Shown piece by piece: positions 43,727-52,771 of a stretch of 64,000 nucleotides of DNA. The notes under the pieces are model-generated. The model ran no database searches. It was not told the origin of the DNA and saw only the letters and a program-made list of their open reading frames with translations. The stretch spans positions 124,001-188,000 of the forward strand of contig CALMZV010000027.1 of assembly GCA_937870755.1 (NCBI GenBank), read 5' to 3'. A program made the position numbers and the translations under genes. This DNA comes from an uncultured Methylocystaceae bacterium. GTDB taxonomy: Bacteria; Pseudomonadota; Alphaproteobacteria; Rhizobiales; Beijerinckiaceae. How positions within the stretch are numbered: position 1 is the stretch's first letter; each line of letters begins with the position of its first letter.

Positions 43727-44100
43727 CCGGCGCCCCAACCCACCACTCGGCCGATGGATTGATGGAGGCGCTCGCCCGCGCACGCGCCGCGATCGTTGCG
43801 GAAACGCAGGCGCTGCAGGCCAACGACCTGTCGAATCTGGCCGAACATCACCAGCGCAAGGACCAGAGCCTGCTGGAACTGACGCGCCGCGCCAGCCGCC
43901 TCAACGGCGCGCCGCCGCCGGAAGAAGCGCGCGCCATGCTGCGCGAACTGCGCGACATCATCATCGCCAACCAGGCCGCCCTGCGCACCCAGCTGCACGC
44001 CGCGCGCACGATTTCCGACGTTCTCATGCGCGCGATCGCGGAAGAGGAATCAGACCGGACCTATTCGATGCGTCCCGCGGTGCGGACGCGCAAGGCGTGA
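43723..44100 (+). CDS. FlgN-like putative flagellar export chaperone
   Basis: This 125-aa protein is helical, with long amphipathic stretches (LMEALARARAAIVAETQALQANDLSNLAEHHQRKDQSLLELTRRA) like FlgN-type chaperones of the hook-junction proteins FlgK and FlgL. No enzymatic motif is visible. It overlaps the upstream gene by 4 nt (ATGA) and the downstream GTG start by 4 nt. The function is inferred from size, shape and position. Confidence 0.55.
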   Translation: MTGAPTHHSADGLMEALARARAAIVAETQALQANDLSNLAEHHQRKDQSLLELTRRASRLNGAPPPEEARAMLRELRDIIIANQAALRTQLHAARTISDVLMRAIAEEESDRTYSMRPAVRTRKA

Positions 44101-44549
44101 TCAAGCTCGTCGCCGTGTCACTGTGGTGCGCGGCCGCCGCGCTCGGCGCGAGCTACGCGACCGCCCGGTGGAAGCTCGATAAGGCCGGGGCGCAGACGCA
44201 GGCCGCCGCCGCCGAAGTCATCGAGCAACGCAAGACGCGCGTGATCAACGTGCCGATGATCGTCGAGGGCCAGGTCAAGGGCTACATCGTCGCGCAGTTC
44301 ATCTATGTCGTCGAAGCCAACGCCGCCAAAGCGCTCCCCGTCGCGCCGGAGAATTTCCTCATCGACGAGGCGTTCCGCATCATCTACGCGGACGAGACGC
44401 TCGATTTTCGCCAGTTGAAGAAGTTCGACCTGACGAAATTCGCACAGGAGCTCCACGCGCGCGTCAAGCAGCGCCTGAAGAGCGACGCCGTGCGGGAGGT
44501 GCTCGTCGGCGATTTCAATTTCGTCTCGCGCGAACAGGTCCGTCAGTAG
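44097..44549 (+). CDS. FliL-like membrane-anchored protein of the flagellar island (GTG start)
   Basis: This 150-aa protein has an N-terminal membrane anchor (IKLVAVSLWCAAAALGASYATA), a helical linker and a periplasmic domain. The last segment, LHARVKQRLKSDAVREVLVGDFNFVSREQVRQ, resembles the closing helix-strand of FliL, but I do not recognise a named family. The GTG start overlaps the preceding TGA, so it belongs to the flgF-fliI-flhA-fliR operon. Its end overlaps the convergent PilZ gene by 7 nt. Confidence 0.6.
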   Translation: MIKLVAVSLWCAAAALGASYATARWKLDKAGAQTQAAAAEVIEQRKTRVINVPMIVEGQVKGYIVAQFIYVVEANAAKALPVAPENFLIDEAFRIIYADETLDFRQLKKFDLTKFAQELHARVKQRLKSDAVREVLVGDFNFVSREQVRQ

Positions 44550-44953
44550 CCGCCGTCGGCGGTCTTGTGGTTTCGCGACAGTCGCCGCACCCCGCATTCG
44601 CTGCCCCGCCGCCAGACGAGCGCCACCGGCGAGACGGCGCGCCCCTCGTCCTCCACGAGGTTGAACCGCGTCGGCAACAACACGCGCGGCGGCACGAGCA
44701 GGCGCGCGCCGGTGGCGGAAACATCCTGCACCGCGCATTCGGCGAGCGCCCGCAACCGCAGGTCGCAGATCGTCCCGTAGCGCAGCCGGACCCGCAGTCG
44801 CGGCGCGATGCGTAGTTCGCCCGCTTCCGACAGGATCGTATAGCTCGCCTTGCGAATGGGTCGCGGCTTCAGCCCCAGGAGCAGCGCCAGCCTGCGCGCG
44901 CTCGGCGTGCGACCGCATTTGCGCGCCTCGAGCGTGATCGGTCCGCCGTTCAT
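44543..44953 (-). CDS. PilZ-domain protein (possible c-di-GMP receptor)
   Basis: This 136-aa protein carries a PilZ beta-barrel in its second half: AECAVQDVSATGARLLVP matches the (D/N)xSxxG motif, and RLRVRLRYGTICDLRLR could supply the upstream arginines, although the RxxxR spacing is not clean, so c-di-GMP binding is uncertain. Such proteins slow flagella or alter their secretion. The gene lies at the flagellar boundary. Its GGGAG ribosome-binding site is inside the terminator hairpin of the upstream aldehyde dehydrogenase gene. Confidence 0.72.
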   Translation of the reverse strand: MNGGPITLEARKCGRTPSARRLALLLGLKPRPIRKASYTILSEAGELRIAPRLRVRLRYGTICDLRLRALAECAVQDVSATGARLLVPPRVLLPTRFNLVEDEGRAVSPVALVWRRGSECGVRRLSRNHKTADGGY

Positions 44954-44954
44954 G

Positions 44955-44985
44955 AAAAAAGCTCCCGGCCTTGCGAGCCGGGAGC
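44955..44985 (-). terminator. Rho-independent terminator of the aldehyde dehydrogenase gene
   Basis: On the minus strand GCTCCCGGC and GCCGGGAGC form a perfect 9-bp stem with a 7-nt loop (44985-44961), followed by six Ts (44960-44955). It lies 25 nt past the dehydrogenase stop. The last T is 1 nt before the PilZ ATG, so the stem also holds that gene's Shine-Dalgarno. Confidence 0.92.
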
Positions 44986-45010
44986 CTGAATGTCGAACCT
45001 TGTTCCGGCC

Positions 45011-46450
45011 TTATTCGGCGGCCTGCGCGGGCAACGCGCCGAGCACCGCCTTGGTTTCCAGGAATTCGGCGAAGGCGTGGTCGCCCCACTCGCGGCCGTT
45101 GCCGGACATCTTGTAGCCGCCGAACGGCGCCATCAGATCCGGCGCGGCGCCGTTGAGGTTGACCTGCCCGGCGCGCAGCCTGCCCGCCACCTTGCGAACC
45201 TCGGCCGGATCGGAACCCGACACATAGGCCGCCAGCCCGTATTCGGTGTCGTTGCCCACCTCGATCGCTTGCTCGAGCGTATCGTAGCCGAGAATCGACA
45301 GCACCGGTCCGAAGATTTCCTCGCGCGCGATGGTCATGGAATTGGTGACGTTGGCGAACACCGTCGGCTTCACATAGTAGCCCTTGGCGAGGCCTTCCGG
45401 CCTGCCCGTGCCGCCCGTCACCAGCGTTGCGCCTTCGTCGATGCCCTTCTGGATCAGGCCCTGAATCTTGTTCCACTGCGTCTCGGAAATGACCGGACCC
45501 ATCTGCGCATTGCCGGTCGGATCGCCGACGGTGGTCGCTTCGGCCGTCGCCTTGGCGATTTCGATCGCCTCGCCCATCTTCCTGGCGGGCACCAGCATAC
45601 GCGTGGGCGCATTGCAGGACTGGCCGGAGTTGAGCATGACCGCCTTCACGCCGCCCGCCACCGCCGTTTTCAGATCGGCATTGTCGAGAATGATGTTCGG
45701 GCTCTTGCCGCCGAGTTCCTGATGCACGCGCTTGACGGTCGGCGCCGCGTTGCGCGCCACCTCGATGCCCGCGCGCGTGGAGCCGGTGAACGACACCATG
45801 TCGATCTCCGGATGCGAGGAGATGGCCGCGCCGACGGTCGGCCCGTCGCCGTTGACGAGATTGAACACGCCCGCCGGCACGCCGGCCGCCTCCATGATCT
45901 CGGCGAAGATCTGCCCCGAGAACGGCGCGATTTCGGACGGCTTCAGCACCATCGTGCAACCGACCGCAAGCGCCGGCGCCACCTTGCAGGCGATCTGGTT
46001 GACCGGCCAGTTCCAGGGCGTGATGAAGCCGCACACGCCGATCGGCTCTTTCAGCAGCAGCGTCGTGCCGCGCGGCTCCTCGAACTTGTAGTTCTTGAGC
46101 ACCTGGATCGCGGTCATGAAATGGGCCGAGCCCATGGCGGCCTGCGCCCGCTGGGCGAGCCATACGGGTGCGCCCATTTCCTCGGTGATGGCCTTGGCCA
46201 TATCCTCGTGCCGCTTCTTGTATTCGGCCACGATGCGCGTCAGCAGGTCGATCCGCTCCTCGCGGCTCGTCTGCGAGAATGTGGCGAACGCCTTGCGCGC
46301 CGCCTTGGCGGCCTTGTCGACGTCGGCGGCCGAACCCAGAGAGATGCGCCCGCAGACGGCTTCCGTCGCCGGGTTGATGACATCCAGCGTCCTGGGGGCG
46401 ACCGGGTCGACCCATTTGCCGTCGATGTAGAATTTCAGGTAGTCGCGCAT
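45011..46450 (-). CDS. NAD(P)-dependent aldehyde dehydrogenase family protein
   Basis: This 479-aa protein oxidises an aldehyde to the acid. It has the full family layout: TPWNWPVNQIACKVAPAL near residue 144, the NAD-loop FTGSTRAG, the general base E245 in QELGGKSP and the nucleophile C279 in SGQSCNAPTRM, with the PFGGYKMSGNGREWG C-terminal block. The start MRDYLKFYIDGKW has GGGAGAG upstream; an in-frame extension of 42 codons was rejected. It is alone between a terminator and a divergent patatin-like gene, so its substrate cannot be inferred. Confidence 0.92.
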   Translation of the reverse strand: MRDYLKFYIDGKWVDPVAPRTLDVINPATEAVCGRISLGSAADVDKAAKAARKAFATFSQTSREERIDLLTRIVAEYKKRHEDMAKAITEEMGAPVWLAQRAQAAMGSAHFMTAIQVLKNYKFEEPRGTTLLLKEPIGVCGFITPWNWPVNQIACKVAPALAVGCTMVLKPSEIAPFSGQIFAEIMEAAGVPAGVFNLVNGDGPTVGAAISSHPEIDMVSFTGSTRAGIEVARNAAPTVKRVHQELGGKSPNIILDNADLKTAVAGGVKAVMLNSGQSCNAPTRMLVPARKMGEAIEIAKATAEATTVGDPTGNAQMGPVISETQWNKIQGLIQKGIDEGATLVTGGTGRPEGLAKGYYVKPTVFANVTNSMTIAREEIFGPVLSILGYDTLEQAIEVGNDTEYGLAAYVSGSDPAEVRKVAGRLRAGQVNLNGAAPDLMAPFGGYKMSGNGREWGDHAFAEFLETKAVLGALPAQAAE

Positions 46451-46730
46451 GAATCTCTCCCTGGTCTGTTCTGGCTTCGCCGGCGCAGGCGTTGCGAGCG
46501 CAGCAAGCGCAGTGACCGCAGCCGGCCGGCGCGCAGGCTTGCACCTGCGAAAGAACCTGTGTTGAAACAATCGCATGGCGTGGTCGAGCCGTTTGACCGG
46601 GCCGCCCGCGCCGAGCTTGGCGCCATCATAAGGGCGCGCGCAGGGAAAGGGAACGGCGCCCGCGCCGCCCCATTCCCTGCGCGCGCCGCCCCGTATAAGA
46701 GGAGCGCGGACGAGCGCGCGGACGGCACGG
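46451..46730. other. Divergent intergenic region with inverted repeat
   Basis: This 280-base gap separates the minus-strand aldehyde dehydrogenase from the plus-strand patatin-like gene and should hold both promoters. I see no gene. The one clear feature is CGCAGG-CTTGCA-CCTGCG (46532-46549), a 6-bp inverted repeat that could be an operator; no matching regulator lies nearby. The rest is GC-rich without a convincing -35/-10 pair. Confidence 0.4.
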
Positions 46731-47612
46731 ATGGCGCAGGATTTCGAGGCGGCGGCCTTCGCCGGCGGCGGAAACCGCTGCTACTGGCAGGGCGGATTCT
46801 GGGAGGCGCTGAACGAAGCGCGGCCGCAGAAGCCGCAATTCATCGTCGGCGTGTCGGCCGGCGCCTTTCAGGCCTGCTTCACCGTTCTGGGGCTGGGCGA
46901 ACATGTTCGCGGCCTGGTGCTGGAGGCCTGCGGCACGACCACGCGCGGCTACGACTGGCGCCGGCTCGCGCAAGGCCGCTCGCCTTTTCTGGTCGGCGAC
47001 ATGTATCGCGCGCTGCTGGAAGACGTGTTCGGACCGAAGGAGATTCGCGCGCTGCACGCGCTGCCGGAGATTCTCATCCAGCTCGCCCATCCCCCGCGCT
47101 TCCTGCCGGCGCCGCTCGCCGCCATGGCCGCCATCGGCGCCTACCAGATCGAGAAACTCGTTACCGGCGCGGCTTACTCGCGCGCCGGGCGCTATGTGGG
47201 GTTGCGGCCGTCCTGGGTCTCGACCCACGCCATGCAGGACCCGGCCGAACTCGTCGCAGCGCTGATGGCGACGTCGTCCGTGCCGCCCTTCATGCCCATC
47301 GGCCGTGCGGGCGGCCTTGCCGCGCTCGACGGCGGACTGGTCGACAATCCGCCGCTCGAAAAACTGGCGGAGGCCGAATGGCAGGGGCGCCGGACGCTGG
47401 TGCTGGCGAGCCGCGCCAGCGCGCCGCCTTCGACGGCCTTGCGCACGGTGGTGCGCCCGTCGGTCGCCATCGCAGTCGACAAATTTTCGGTCACCGACGC
47501 GGCCGGCATTCGCGCGGCCTACGAACTGGGCCTGAAGGACGGCGCCGCCTTCGCGCAATCGCTCGGCGGACGCACGCGCAAGTCACAGCTGCGCTACGCC
47601 CCGACCCCCTGA
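46731..47612 (+). CDS. Patatin-like phospholipase family protein
   Basis: This 293-aa protein has the patatin fold: the oxyanion loop AGGGNRCYWQGG (11-22), the nucleophile elbow GVSAG with Ser42, and DGGLVDNPP with Asp200, which together form the Ser-Asp dyad. No signal peptide is present, so it is probably a cytosolic lipid acyl hydrolase. It stands alone and converges on the ArsR gene. The substrate is unknown. Confidence 0.87.
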   Translation: MAQDFEAAAFAGGGNRCYWQGGFWEALNEARPQKPQFIVGVSAGAFQACFTVLGLGEHVRGLVLEACGTTTRGYDWRRLAQGRSPFLVGDMYRALLEDVFGPKEIRALHALPEILIQLAHPPRFLPAPLAAMAAIGAYQIEKLVTGAAYSRAGRYVGLRPSWVSTHAMQDPAELVAALMATSSVPPFMPIGRAGGLAALDGGLVDNPPLEKLAEAEWQGRRTLVLASRASAPPSTALRTVVRPSVAIAVDKFSVTDAAGIRAAYELGLKDGAAFAQSLGGRTRKSQLRYAPTP

Positions 47613-47644
47613 AGCGTTTTCTGGCACAGTGTAAACCGGTCCGC

Positions 47645-47995
47645 TCATTTTTTCTTCGGCGCCGCCGGCGTGCAGAAGGCGCCGTAGAGCGCATCCAACA
47701 CCGCGCGCGCGCCCTCGCTGCCCAGACTGTAATAGATATTGGCGCCGTCGCGCCGCGTTTTCACCAGCCGCTCCAGCCGCAGCCGCGCCAGTTGCTGCGA
47801 GACGGCCGCCTGCCGCTCGCCGAGAATCTCCTCCAGCTCCGACACCGAGCGTTCTCCCTCCGAGAGAATGCACAGCAGCACCAGCCGTGTTTCATGCGAC
47901 ATGGCTTTCAGAAGCTCGCTGGCTTCGCGCGCGCGCTCCATCATGCGGTCGAGATCGTCGGACAACGCGATCTGCTTGCTCTGAGCCTTGGCCAT
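47645..47995 (-). CDS. ArsR/SmtB-family repressor, BigR/SqrR-like persulfide sensor
   Basis: This 116-aa winged-helix repressor has ELLKAMSHETRLVLLCILSEGERSVSELEEILGERQAAVSQQLARLR as its DNA-binding core. Two cysteines, C42 (LLCIL) and C108 (GAFCTP), are 66 residues apart, the same spacing as the C41/C107 pair that makes a tetrasulfide bridge in SqrR. Metal-binding ArsR motifs are missing. It is last in the operon with the pump, AhpD-like and rhodanese genes, and near a sulfide:quinone oxidoreductase. I infer it represses both from the palindrome at 53786-53813. An upstream in-frame extension was rejected. Confidence 0.87.
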   Translation of the reverse strand: MAKAQSKQIALSDDLDRMMERAREASELLKAMSHETRLVLLCILSEGERSVSELEEILGERQAAVSQQLARLRLERLVKTRRDGANIYYSLGSEGARAVLDALYGAFCTPAAPKKK

Positions 47996-48071
47996 CTGCA
48001 ATAGCGTCCCGATTGGCTTTGTGGAAATCCCGCAGCGACGGTCCCGCAAGCGAATTGCGGGACCGCCCGTT

Positions 48072-48410
48072 TCATCGGCTGAGCGCGCCGCCGTTACGCC
48101 GCCAACCGGCGACGCCGCCGGAATAATGCGCGACATCGCCGCGCCCCGCCGCATGCGCCTGCCGCACCGCCGTCGCGGAGCGCGCGCCCGACAGGCAGAT
48201 GAGAATCACCCGCCGGTCGGCCGGCAGTTTCGTTGGATCGAACCGCGACAGCGGCATGTTCTTCGATCCCGCCACATGGCCGGCCGCGAATTCGCCGGGC
48301 TCACGCACGTCGATCAGGGCGCATTCGCCCTTTTCCAGCGCGCGCCGAGTCTCGTCGTAGTCGACGGCGGTGGCGCTCGCCCCGCCAAGTCCAAACAGCC
48401 TGCCGAACAT
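48072..48410 (-). CDS. Rhodanese-like sulfurtransferase
   Basis: This 112-aa single-domain rhodanese has the active-site loop CLSGARS with Cys72, plus the family's ALIDVREPGEFAAGHVAGSKNMPL block near residue 31. It should carry persulfide sulfur from the sulfide:quinone oxidoreductase reaction to an acceptor. It lies 3 nt after the AhpD-like gene and 76 nt before the ArsR gene. Confidence 0.9.
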   Translation of the reverse strand: MFGRLFGLGGASATAVDYDETRRALEKGECALIDVREPGEFAAGHVAGSKNMPLSRFDPTKLPADRRVILICLSGARSATAVRQAHAAGRGDVAHYSGGVAGWRRNGGALSR

Positions 48411-48413
48411 CGC

Positions 48414-48770
48414 TCAGCCCTTTTGCGCCGTAAACTGGTTGAAGGCGCCCAGCGCGTGGCTGGCGTACATGACGGAGGGGCCGGCGCCCATGTAGATCGC
48501 CATGCCGAGCGTCTCCATCACCTCCTCCTTCGTCGCGCCGTGCTGCGCGGCGGCCTTCGTGTGGAACGCGACGCAATCGTCGCAACGCACCGCCACCGAA
48601 ATGCCGAGGGCGATCAGCTCCTTGGTCTTCGTGTCGAGCGCGTTCGGCGCCAGCGCGGCGGCGGCGATCGCGGAGAACGCTTTCATCACCTCCGGGGCGC
48701 CGGTGCGCAGGTTCTTCAGTTCCGAGGAAAGAAATTTGGCGAGTTCGGGCCAGTTGGTGTCCTGTTGCAT
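48414..48770 (-). CDS. AhpD-like carboxymuconolactone decarboxylase family protein
   Basis: This 118-aa protein has the AhpD-type peroxidase/disulfide reductase motif CDDC with C63 and C66 and the nearby His70 (CVAFH). It lacks the decarboxylase residues of true carboxymuconolactone enzymes. In this sulfide locus it may reduce persulfides or disulfides. It sits between the secreted protein and the rhodanese in the operon. Confidence 0.87.
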   Translation of the reverse strand: MQQDTNWPELAKFLSSELKNLRTGAPEVMKAFSAIAAAALAPNALDTKTKELIALGISVAVRCDDCVAFHTKAAAQHGATKEEVMETLGMAIYMGAGPSVMYASHALGAFNQFTAQKG

Positions 48771-48794
48771 GTATTGCTCCTTGTAGTAGGCAAA

Positions 48795-49514
48795 TCAGCC
48801 GAAATTCACGAACAGCATCGCGTAGGGTTTTTTCAGCGCGCCGAGCGCCGCCTGCACGGCGGCGGGATCGCCGGCGGCGGCGGCGGCGTGCAGGGCCTTC
48901 GCCGAGGCGACCACCGCACGCGTCAGCTCTGCGAAATCCGGTCGGTCCTTTGCTTCGGGCGGCTGCGCGCTTGCAAGTTTCTCCGCCAGAAACACCAGCA
49001 CCGCCGCTCGGTCGCGCAGGACCGCGAGCGCGGCCGGGCCGCTCTCCGCTTTCTGCGACGTCATGTGCTCCATCGCCACGTGATATTCGTTCATCAGGTC
49101 GGAGTACGAACGAACCTGATTGCGCTGGCGCAGCGCGCCGAGTTCGTTGCGGATTTTCTCCAGCGCCTCGTGCGCCTCGCCAAAATCGCCGGCCGCAATC
49201 TGCTTCCGCGCGCCGGCCACGAGGGCGTCGATCCTGTCCATGGTCTCGGCGAAGCGCGGGTCGTCGACATATTGCGGCGGCGGCGCGCTGCGCCATTTGT
49301 CCGCCAGTTTGGCCCAGCCGCGCGCGAACGCCTCGACCGTTTTCTCGGAATTGGCGGCGTTTTTCTGGTTCGTCGCAAACAGCGCGTTGCGATACGGCGC
49401 ATAGACCGCGCGCAACTCCGCCTCGAAATCCGCAAAGGGACCGGCCTGGGCGCCCGCCGCAAGCGCCAGCGCCAGCGCGCCGGTCGCCACGACTCTCATC
49501 AGACGGCTTTTCAT
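48795..49514 (-). CDS. Exported helical protein of unknown function in the sulfide locus
   Basis: This 239-aa protein has a signal peptide (RVVATGALALALAAGAQA, cleaved near AQA-GP) and a nearly all-helical mature part with two similar halves, each containing long Ala/Glu/Arg helices. I do not recognise a named family. It resembles small periplasmic helical-bundle proteins. Its start overlaps the RND permease stop by 4 nt, so it is expressed with the pump. Confidence 0.75.
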   Translation of the reverse strand: MKSRLMRVVATGALALALAAGAQAGPFADFEAELRAVYAPYRNALFATNQKNAANSEKTVEAFARGWAKLADKWRSAPPPQYVDDPRFAETMDRIDALVAGARKQIAAGDFGEAHEALEKIRNELGALRQRNQVRSYSDLMNEYHVAMEHMTSQKAESGPAALAVLRDRAAVLVFLAEKLASAQPPEAKDRPDFAELTRAVVASAKALHAAAAAGDPAAVQAALGALKKPYAMLFVNFG

Positions 49515-52500
49515 ACTGCGCCTCCGTTGTGCGCCTGCGGCTCGGCCGGTTCGTCGAGTCCCTTCCCGTCGTCGCGCAGGAAGACATAGATCGCCGGAAT
49601 GACCAGCAGCGTGAGCGCGGTCGAGGAAATGAGCCCGAACACCAGCGATATCGCCAACCCCTGGAAGATCGGATCGGTCAGAATGAACGCCGCGCCGATC
49701 ACCGCCGCCGCCGCCGTGAGGAAGATCGGCTTGAAGCGAATGGCGCCGGCGTCGATCAGCGCGCGCCGGAGCGAGACGCCGTCGGCGCGCCGATGCCGGA
49801 TGAAATCGACCAGCAGGATCGAGTTGCGCACGATGATGCCGGCCAGCGCGATGAAGCCGATCATCGACGTCGCGGTGAAAGCCGCGCCAAGCATCCAGTG
49901 GCCGAGCATGATGCCGATCAGCGTCAAGGGCACGGGCACCAGGATCACCAGAGGCAGCAGGAAGGAGCCGAACTGGCCCACCACCAGCAGATAGATGCCA
50001 AGAATGGCGACCATGAACGCCGCGCCCATGTCGCGGAACGTGACATAGGTGACCTCCCATTCGCCGTCCCACAGCAACGTCGGCCTGGAATCGTCGGCCG
50101 GTTGGCCATGATACTTGATTGTCGGCCGCTCGCCCGGCGCCCAGTCGATCTTGTCGAGCGCCTTTTCGACCGCGAACATGCCGTAGATGGGCGCCTCGAA
50201 CCGGCCGGCGACTTCCGCGCTCACCATTTCGGCGAACCGTCCGTTGTGCCGGAAGATCGGGAAGGAGCCAGTTTCGCGCGTCATCCGCACGACATCGCCC
50301 AGTTCGACATTGGCGCCCTGGCGCGGCGTGCCGCCCGCCGGCAACGGCGTCGACAGAATGCGCTCGCCGGGCGCGAGCGCGCTGCGCGGCAGGCTCATCG
50401 TGATGTCGACCGGCTTGAAGCCGCCGCCGCGCTGCGAATAGCCGATCTTCACGCCGCCGATCAGCGCGCCGAGCGTGTCGTAGACCGCCTGTTCCTGCAC
50501 CCCATGGAATTCCAGCGCCTCCTGGTCGATGGAATAGCGGATGCGTTCCTGTCGTTGGCCGAAACTGTCGCTCGTGTCGACCACGAAATCGACCGACTCG
50601 AAAGCCTTTCTCACCTTGGATGCGATCTCGCGCCGCGTCTGCGGATCGGGACCGTAGATTTCGGCGAGCAGCGTCGACAGCACGGGCGGCCCGGGCGGCA
50701 CTTCCACGACCTTGAGCGAGGAGCCGCCAGGCAATGCAAGGCCGGCCAGCCGCGCGCGAATGTCGAGCGCGATGGCGTGGCTGGCGCGCGCGCGCTCGGC
50801 TTTCGGCTTCAGATTGACGGCGATGTCGCCCATTTCCGGACTTTCGCGGAAGTAATAGTGGCGCACCAGCCCGTTGAAGTTGAACGGCGCGGCCGTGCCG
50901 GCGTAGATCTGCATGGAGGTCAGCTCCGGCAGGCCCTTCAGCCTTTGCGCGGCCTCCATCAACACGCGCTCGGTCTGTTCGAGCGCCGCGCCGCGCGGCA
51001 GATCGAGCACGACCTGGATTTCCGACTTGTTGTCGAACGGCAGCAGCTTCACACGCACGTGCTGCGTGTAGAACAGCGCAAGCGAGGCGAGCGTGGCCAC
51101 GCCCACCACGGCCAGGAAGATCTTCGAACGCGCGCGGCCCGTCAGCAGCGGCGTGGCGATGCGCGTGTAGAAGCGGCCCATCGCGCCGCCGTCGTGCGAC
51201 TCGTGGCCTTCGTCGCCGCCGTCCGCGCGCTCGAACCGCCGCCGCGCGATCTTGAGCAGCAGCCAGGGCGTGATGGTGACCGCGACGAAGAAGGAGAACA
51301 GCATCGCCATCGAGGCGTTGGCCGGAATGGGACTCATGTATGGCCCCATCAGGCCGCTGACGAACATCATCGGCAACAGCGCCGCGACGATCGTGAGCGT
51401 GGCGATGATCGTCGGGTTGCCGACTTCCGCCACCGCTTCGACCGCCGTGTCGATCAGCCCGCGCGTTCCGCGCATATGCCAGTGGCGCACGATGTTCTCG
51501 ACAACCACAATCGCGTCGTCCACCAGAATGCCGATGGAGAAGATGAGCGCGAACAGCGAGACGCGGTTGATGGTGTAGCCCATCAGCCAGGAAGCGAACA
51601 GCGTGAGAAGGATGGTCGTGGGAATGACGACCAGCACGACCAGGCCTTCGCGCCAGCCGATGGCGAAGGTGATGAGAATGACGATGGAGACAGTCGCCAG
51701 CGCCAGATGGAACAGAAGCTCGTCGGCCTTTTCAGTCGCCGTCTCGCCATAGTCGCGCGTGACCTCGATCTGCAGGTCCTCGGGCACGATGCGTCCGCGC
51801 ACGGTGGCCAGCCGCTGCAACACATCGTGCGCGACGACGACCGCGTTCGCGCCCTTGCGCTTGGAGATCGCCAGGCTGACCGCAGGCCGCCGCTCCAGTT
51901 CGCCGGCCGCGCTGCGGGTGACGTTCCACGCGCGCCGGTCGAGTTCGGCAGCGCCCACGCGCACGTCCGCCACGTCTTTCAGGTAGACCGGCCGCCCGTC
52001 GCGCGTGGTCAGCAGCAGCAGGCCGATATCGGGCACGCCCTTCAGCGTCTGCCCGGTCACGACCGGCAGCGCGCGGTCGCGTTCACGCAGGGTTCCGGCG
52101 ACGAACGAGCGGTTGGCGTTGGTCAGCTTGTCCACGAGCTGGGCCAGCGTCATGCCGTAGACCGACAGCCGCTCGGGGTCCGGTTCGACGCGAATCTGGC
52201 TCGGGGCGCCGCCGACGATATAGGTCGCGCCGACGTTCTCGACCTTCGTGAGGTCGTGTTGCAACTCCTCAGCGATTCGATGCAGGCCGTTGTCCGTCCA
52301 GCGCGCCGCGCGCTCAGGTCTGGCCGACATGGTGAGCACGACGATCGCCACGTCGTCGATGCCGCGGCCGACGATCAGCGGCTCCGGCACGCCTTTCGGC
52401 AGGCCGCCGATGTTGGCGCGGATCTTCTCGTGAATGCGCACGATCGCCGTGTCCTGATCGGTGCCGACGAAAAACCGCGCCGTGACGACCGCGCGGTCGT

Positions 52501-52771
52501 CCATCGTCTGCGAATAGACGTGCTCGACGCCGTTGATCGCCTTCACGATGTCTTCGAGCGGGCGCGTCACGAGCTCGACGGCCTCGTCGGCGCGGTAACC
52601 GTTCACCTGCACGACGATGTCGACCATCGGCACGCTGATCTGCGGCTCCTCCTCGCGCGGCAGCGCAAACAGCGCCAGCGCGCCGACGATCAGGGACGCC
52701 AGCAGGAGCAGCGGCGTCAGCGGCGAAGCGATGAAGCCGCGCGTGAGTCTTCCGGAAATGCCGAGATTCAT
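49511..52771 (-). CDS. RND-family efflux permease
   Basis: This 1086-aa inner-membrane pump is an AcrB/MdtB-type RND permease with twelve membrane helices and two large periplasmic loops. It shows the GIL(V)DDAIVVVEN helix-4 block with the proton-relay Asp pair (SIGILVDDAIVVVENI), the FVSGLMGPYMSPIPA segment and the repeat in the second half (GIIVRNSILLVDFI). The substrate is unknown; in this context it may export a sulfur compound or metal. The start MNLGISGRLTRGF overlaps the fusion-protein stop by 4 nt, and a longer upstream frame was rejected. Confidence 0.92.
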   Translation of the reverse strand: MNLGISGRLTRGFIASPLTPLLLLASLIVGALALFALPREEEPQISVPMVDIVVQVNGYRADEAVELVTRPLEDIVKAINGVEHVYSQTMDDRAVVTARFFVGTDQDTAIVRIHEKIRANIGGLPKGVPEPLIVGRGIDDVAIVVLTMSARPERAARWTDNGLHRIAEELQHDLTKVENVGATYIVGGAPSQIRVEPDPERLSVYGMTLAQLVDKLTNANRSFVAGTLRERDRALPVVTGQTLKGVPDIGLLLLTTRDGRPVYLKDVADVRVGAAELDRRAWNVTRSAAGELERRPAVSLAISKRKGANAVVVAHDVLQRLATVRGRIVPEDLQIEVTRDYGETATEKADELLFHLALATVSIVILITFAIGWREGLVVLVVIPTTILLTLFASWLMGYTINRVSLFALIFSIGILVDDAIVVVENIVRHWHMRGTRGLIDTAVEAVAEVGNPTIIATLTIVAALLPMMFVSGLMGPYMSPIPANASMAMLFSFFVAVTITPWLLLKIARRRFERADGGDEGHESHDGGAMGRFYTRIATPLLTGRARSKIFLAVVGVATLASLALFYTQHVRVKLLPFDNKSEIQVVLDLPRGAALEQTERVLMEAAQRLKGLPELTSMQIYAGTAAPFNFNGLVRHYYFRESPEMGDIAVNLKPKAERARASHAIALDIRARLAGLALPGGSSLKVVEVPPGPPVLSTLLAEIYGPDPQTRREIASKVRKAFESVDFVVDTSDSFGQRQERIRYSIDQEALEFHGVQEQAVYDTLGALIGGVKIGYSQRGGGFKPVDITMSLPRSALAPGERILSTPLPAGGTPRQGANVELGDVVRMTRETGSFPIFRHNGRFAEMVSAEVAGRFEAPIYGMFAVEKALDKIDWAPGERPTIKYHGQPADDSRPTLLWDGEWEVTYVTFRDMGAAFMVAILGIYLLVVGQFGSFLLPLVILVPVPLTLIGIMLGHWMLGAAFTATSMIGFIALAGIIVRNSILLVDFIRHRRADGVSLRRALIDAGAIRFKPIFLTAAAAVIGAAFILTDPIFQGLAISLVFGLISSTALTLLVIPAIYVFLRDDGKGLDEPAEPQAHNGGAV

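Noticed and set aside
46626-47558. 310-aa antisense frame over the patatin-like gene
   Set aside because: The opposite strand has the Ser-Asp patatin dyad and oxyanion loop; the antisense product has no recognisable feature.
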